A stretch of DNA of 64,000 nucleotides from assembly GCA_029260015.1 (NCBI GenBank), contig JAJDEB010000036.1, forward strand, positions 744,001 through 808,000. The letters are read 5' to 3'. The notes beneath the pieces were generated by a model, which worked only from the letters and a program-made list of their open reading frames with translations, made no database searches and had not been told where the DNA came from. Shown in pieces: positions 61,518 through 64,000 of the stretch. Every line of letters starts with the position of its first letter. Within the stretch, counting starts at the first letter, position 1. This stretch comes from Phycisphaerae bacterium. Lineage in GTDB: Bacteria; Planctomycetota; Phycisphaerae; UBA1845. A program made the position numbers and the translations under genes.

Positions 61518-63407
61518 TCAGTTTGTCACTTCCGCATCGATGGGGGCTGGCACGCGGAGAAACTCTCTCGCCGAATTCGCCCAGATGCAATCCGGATATT
61601 CGTTTAGAATTCGCTCACAAAACGTCCGCCCCTTCTGCACGTCACCCAGCGCAGCCCAGGTCATTGCAAGGCGATAGTACGCTTGCGGCACGGCGTCACC
61701 TTCGGGATGCTTTTCGATGACTAGTTCCAGCAATCGCGTCCGCTCTTCCAAGTCTTCGTTCTGCATCGCGAGAAACACCAAGACATTGTCTTCGACCAGC
61801 GCGCTGGGATACGCCACCAGGATCGCCGCGAGGTTGTGCTTGTACAACAGATGTTCGGGGTCCGATTTCAGCAAGCCCCCGCAAAACGGTTCACCGCGGC
61901 GCGAACCGCACATGGGCCGATCGCCATAGCGAGGATCGTGTGCGTTGTTGCGCAATAAGTCGCGGAACTCGCGAGCGCGGGAGTCAATGGCTTCCATGTC
62001 AATTTTGAGTTGGTCATCTGCCGGTGCGCTCTTAAGCACGCCCACAACACCGCTGTCGCCTTTGGCGGTTCGAATTTTGTCGGCCTCATTCTCGCTGATG
62101 AGTTGATCGAGAAAAGCAATCGCGCTATCCATTCGACCACCGCGCGCCTCGATATGGGAAAGCTTGTACAACGCCACTCTCGCCGCCCTGGAGGCCTCGG
62201 CGTTTGCGAAAAGTTTTCGCCAAACCACATCTGAAACATCCGACGGGAAATCGGAGTAGTATCGCAGTATTTTTTCTTTGCTGCGAAACGCCTTCAAATC
62301 GACGCGCATATCTAGCGTTTGCCCCTGAAAATAAAGCACATTTGGAGCATACCGCGAATCTGGAAAATGCTTAAGGAAATGCTTGCACTCGCGGTTGATC
62401 GAATCGCGCTGCCTGGCAAATTCGGTTCGCACCTCCGACTTGACGTCCAACTCCAACGCCAAACGAAACTCAAGCACTTCGCGCACCACCGAGAATGGCT
62501 GCTTCGGTTCCGGTTGACCTTGCCAATAGCGGTACGCCATCCGCTCAAACTGCTCTGAGAAATTATATTCGGGGACGTAGAACTTCTCCTGAAAATGGCG
62601 GGCGAGCAACTGGTAATAAAGTTCGTCACGCCCGACGTATTTTTCAAAAAAGACAACCGGTAACGCGAAACCCAACACGAGCAGCGGCGCGATCACACCG
62701 GGTCGATAGTTCACGGCTTTGGCGAGAAACAACACCCCACCCATGAGCATGCACGACGTCAACGTCGCGAGCAGCCACGGAGCAATGAACTTGATCCGCT
62801 CTGACGGTGCATACTCAGCCACTTGCGGTGCGCTCTGTCTGGAAGCGCCGTAAAAGTAAAACATGACCAGCACCAAACCCAGCAGCGCTGACGCAAATCG
62901 AAACCGAAACCGAAACGGCTTGACTGACGCAAGAATACATGCCCCGGTCAGTGTGATCGCCAACCAAGGCATCACCGCGACAAACGCGACGACCAACAAG
63001 AACGGAATGCAACTTGCGAATCGATAGAGTATTGAAACAAGAATAGGGATGGAAACCAAAGCGGCTAACAGCAACCCGACCACCACGCCGTGCATCGGAA
63101 TCAAATCTAACCGGACGGGAAACAGCACGAAATTCGCCAGCGTCGCGTCGCCTCTAGGCAGAAACGTCTGCCCCAACTGTGACCAATACCCCGGTTCCAG
63201 GAATGCGAACATGACACCGGTGCGAAGCCAATAGGCAAAGCAACCCAAACCGACAAACAATATCGTGTTGATCAGCAGAAGAATAATCGCTCGAACGCGA
63301 TACTTCGACGTGGACCGCGACCACACGTCAATGACTTCAACATCGCCACCGTCGTCACGGGTTGGGCCGTCATCGTGTGATCGGATTTCCGCATTGACAG
63401 TGCTCAT
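61518..63407 (-). CDS. Multi-TM protein with TPR-like soluble domain
   Basis: 629 residues. A cytosolic N-terminus, about eight membrane helices (about 38-270), then a soluble helical domain (about 275-620) with TPR-like features (FLKHFPDSRYAPNVLYFQGQ; AYYRLAMTWAALGDVQKGRT; ILNEYPDCIWANSAREFL). It holds several Cys (MCGSRRGEPFCGG). No enzyme motif seen. It overlaps the ubiE start region (ATGA) and precedes ubiX, so it belongs to the quinone gene run, but its role there is unknown. Confidence 0.75.
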   Translation of the reverse strand: MSTVNAEIRSHDDGPTRDDGGDVEVIDVWSRSTSKYRVRAIILLLINTILFVGLGCFAYWLRTGVMFAFLEPGYWSQLGQTFLPRGDATLANFVLFPVRLDLIPMHGVVVGLLLAALVSIPILVSILYRFASCIPFLLVVAFVAVMPWLAITLTGACILASVKPFRFRFRFASALLGLVLVMFYFYGASRQSAPQVAEYAPSERIKFIAPWLLATLTSCMLMGGVLFLAKAVNYRPGVIAPLLVLGFALPVVFFEKYVGRDELYYQLLARHFQEKFYVPEYNFSEQFERMAYRYWQGQPEPKQPFSVVREVLEFRLALELDVKSEVRTEFARQRDSINRECKHFLKHFPDSRYAPNVLYFQGQTLDMRVDLKAFRSKEKILRYYSDFPSDVSDVVWRKLFANAEASRAARVALYKLSHIEARGGRMDSAIAFLDQLISENEADKIRTAKGDSGVVGVLKSAPADDQLKIDMEAIDSRAREFRDLLRNNAHDPRYGDRPMCGSRRGEPFCGGLLKSDPEHLLYKHNLAAILVAYPSALVEDNVLVFLAMQNEDLEERTRLLELVIEKHPEGDAVPQAYYRLAMTWAALGDVQKGRTFCERILNEYPDCIWANSAREFLRVPAPIDAEVTN

Positions 63408-64000
63408 GTCGCCACCTTATCAGCCCGATAGACCGTGACAACACCAAAGGTCAGAGGCGTCGCGGTTGCCGCTGCGAACCCCGCCGACTTCAACCGATCG
63501 CACATTTCGCCCGCACCCACAAAACTGACGACCGATTTGGGCAGATACGAGTACGCCCCGGTTCGATCGCGACTCATAAGCCGCGCCCCCCAAGGCATCA
63601 ACCTTGCGCTATAAAACTCGTGCACGGACCGGATCAGCCGATTGGTCGGCCTGGTAAACTCGAGGATCACCGCCCGTCCGCCCGGTCGCAAGACGCGCTG
63701 CATCTCTTGGAGGCCCACATCCAGATTCTGAAAATTGCGTACGCCAAACGCGCAGCTTGTGATGTCGAAAGATTCATTCGCAAATGGCAGTCGCAAACCG
63801 TCGGCTTGCAGCCACCTGGCGCGGGGATCAGAATCCACCGCGTGCTGCAACATGCCCAGCGAAAAATCCGCACCGATCAGGCCAGAAGGATCAACCGACC
63901 CGGCCCCAAACGCACGTAACAAATCGCCCGTTCCACAAGCGATGTCCAGCACTGAATCGCCACGATTCACACCAGCGATCTCGACGGTCCGCTTTCGCCA
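63404..64000 (-). CDS. ubiE: UbiE/MenG-type quinone methyltransferase (5' end beyond window)
   Basis: The frame is open to the window edge, reading WRKRTVEIAGV before NRGDSVLDIACGTGDLLRAF, so the N-terminus is cut. SAM-binding motif I is VLDIACGTGD, followed by GADFSLGML, ADGLRLPFANESFD and CAFGVRNFQNLDVGLQEMQR, VLRPGGRAVILEF, all signatures of UbiE/MenG. It methylates demethylmenaquinone or a ubiquinone precursor. Overlaps the next gene by four bases. It makes a three-enzyme set with ubiX and ubiA. Confidence 0.92.
   Translation of the reverse strand, partial: WRKRTVEIAGVNRGDSVLDIACGTGDLLRAFGAGSVDPSGLIGADFSLGMLQHAVDSDPRARWLQADGLRLPFANESFDITSCAFGVRNFQNLDVGLQEMQRVLRPGGRAVILEFTRPTNRLIRSVHEFYSARLMPWGARLMSRDRTGAYSYLPKSVVSFVGAGEMCDRLKSAGFAAATATPLTFGVVTVYRADKVAT

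Overview
The window looks like a chromosomal segment of a planctomycete, most likely of the Phycisphaerae. Reasons: several BamB/PQQ-like secreted beta-propellers, a sulfatase-TPR protein, small membrane proteins ending in a YDLTGNxSGxCPECG zinc ribbon, Cys-rich pseudopilins with GACC and DGIDNDCDG repeats, many GTG/TTG starts, and UbiA/UbiX/UbiE homologues that would fit menaquinone synthesis. The taxonomic call is inference; no rRNA, tRNA or CRISPR array was seen.

Layout. 1-5.5 kb: a truncated propeller gene, two paralogous zinc-ribbon membrane proteins flanking a sulfatase-TPR gene, and an EamA exporter. 5.8-11.6 kb: a four-gene pseudopilin operon (+) with metal-binding repeats, knottin-like tails and a G9 tract that may switch one tail on or off. 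11.7-13.2 kb: another secreted propeller. 13.2-21.1 kb (-): the most striking region, a compact nine-gene run encoding a four-TM protein, a Ser/Thr kinase with two zinc ribbons, a small membrane zinc-ribbon protein, three ESCRT-III/PspA-like coiled-coil proteins (one fused to a winged helix as in CHMP7/CdvB), PspC, an MIT-AAA ATPase of Vps4 type, and an SPFH-like/beta-propeller protein. I read it as a bacterial ESCRT-like/Psp-like membrane-remodelling system.

21.2-24.5 kb: a diguanylate cyclase and two coiled-coil membrane proteins. 24.6-31.8 kb (-): a run of dnaJ-like, small membrane protein, SDR, lysS, lolC/E-like, lolD-like and ilvE. 31.9-40.2 kb: a double nitrilase, a zinc-ribbon membrane protein, an enlarged valS and a secreted protein. 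40.5-46.2 kb (-): a complete peptide ABC importer (permeases, two ATPases, binding protein). 46.3-53.2 kb: a secreted helical protein, rex, a PilZ protein, der, tyrS and an accessory patch with an Imm27-like gene and a REP-associated transposase (RAYT). 53.2-64 kb: CPBP protease, trpC, cysteine desulfurase, ftsY, nusB, ribH, a propeller, then ubiA-ubiX-(membrane protein)-ubiE, the last cut by the window end.

REP-like palindromes with GTAG heads are scattered between genes from 10 kb to 58 kb. Three families share the same layout, and the one RAYT gene is bracketed by one of them. In three genes the TAG inside the GTAG head serves as the stop codon, and one REP pair lies inside a pseudopilin reading frame.
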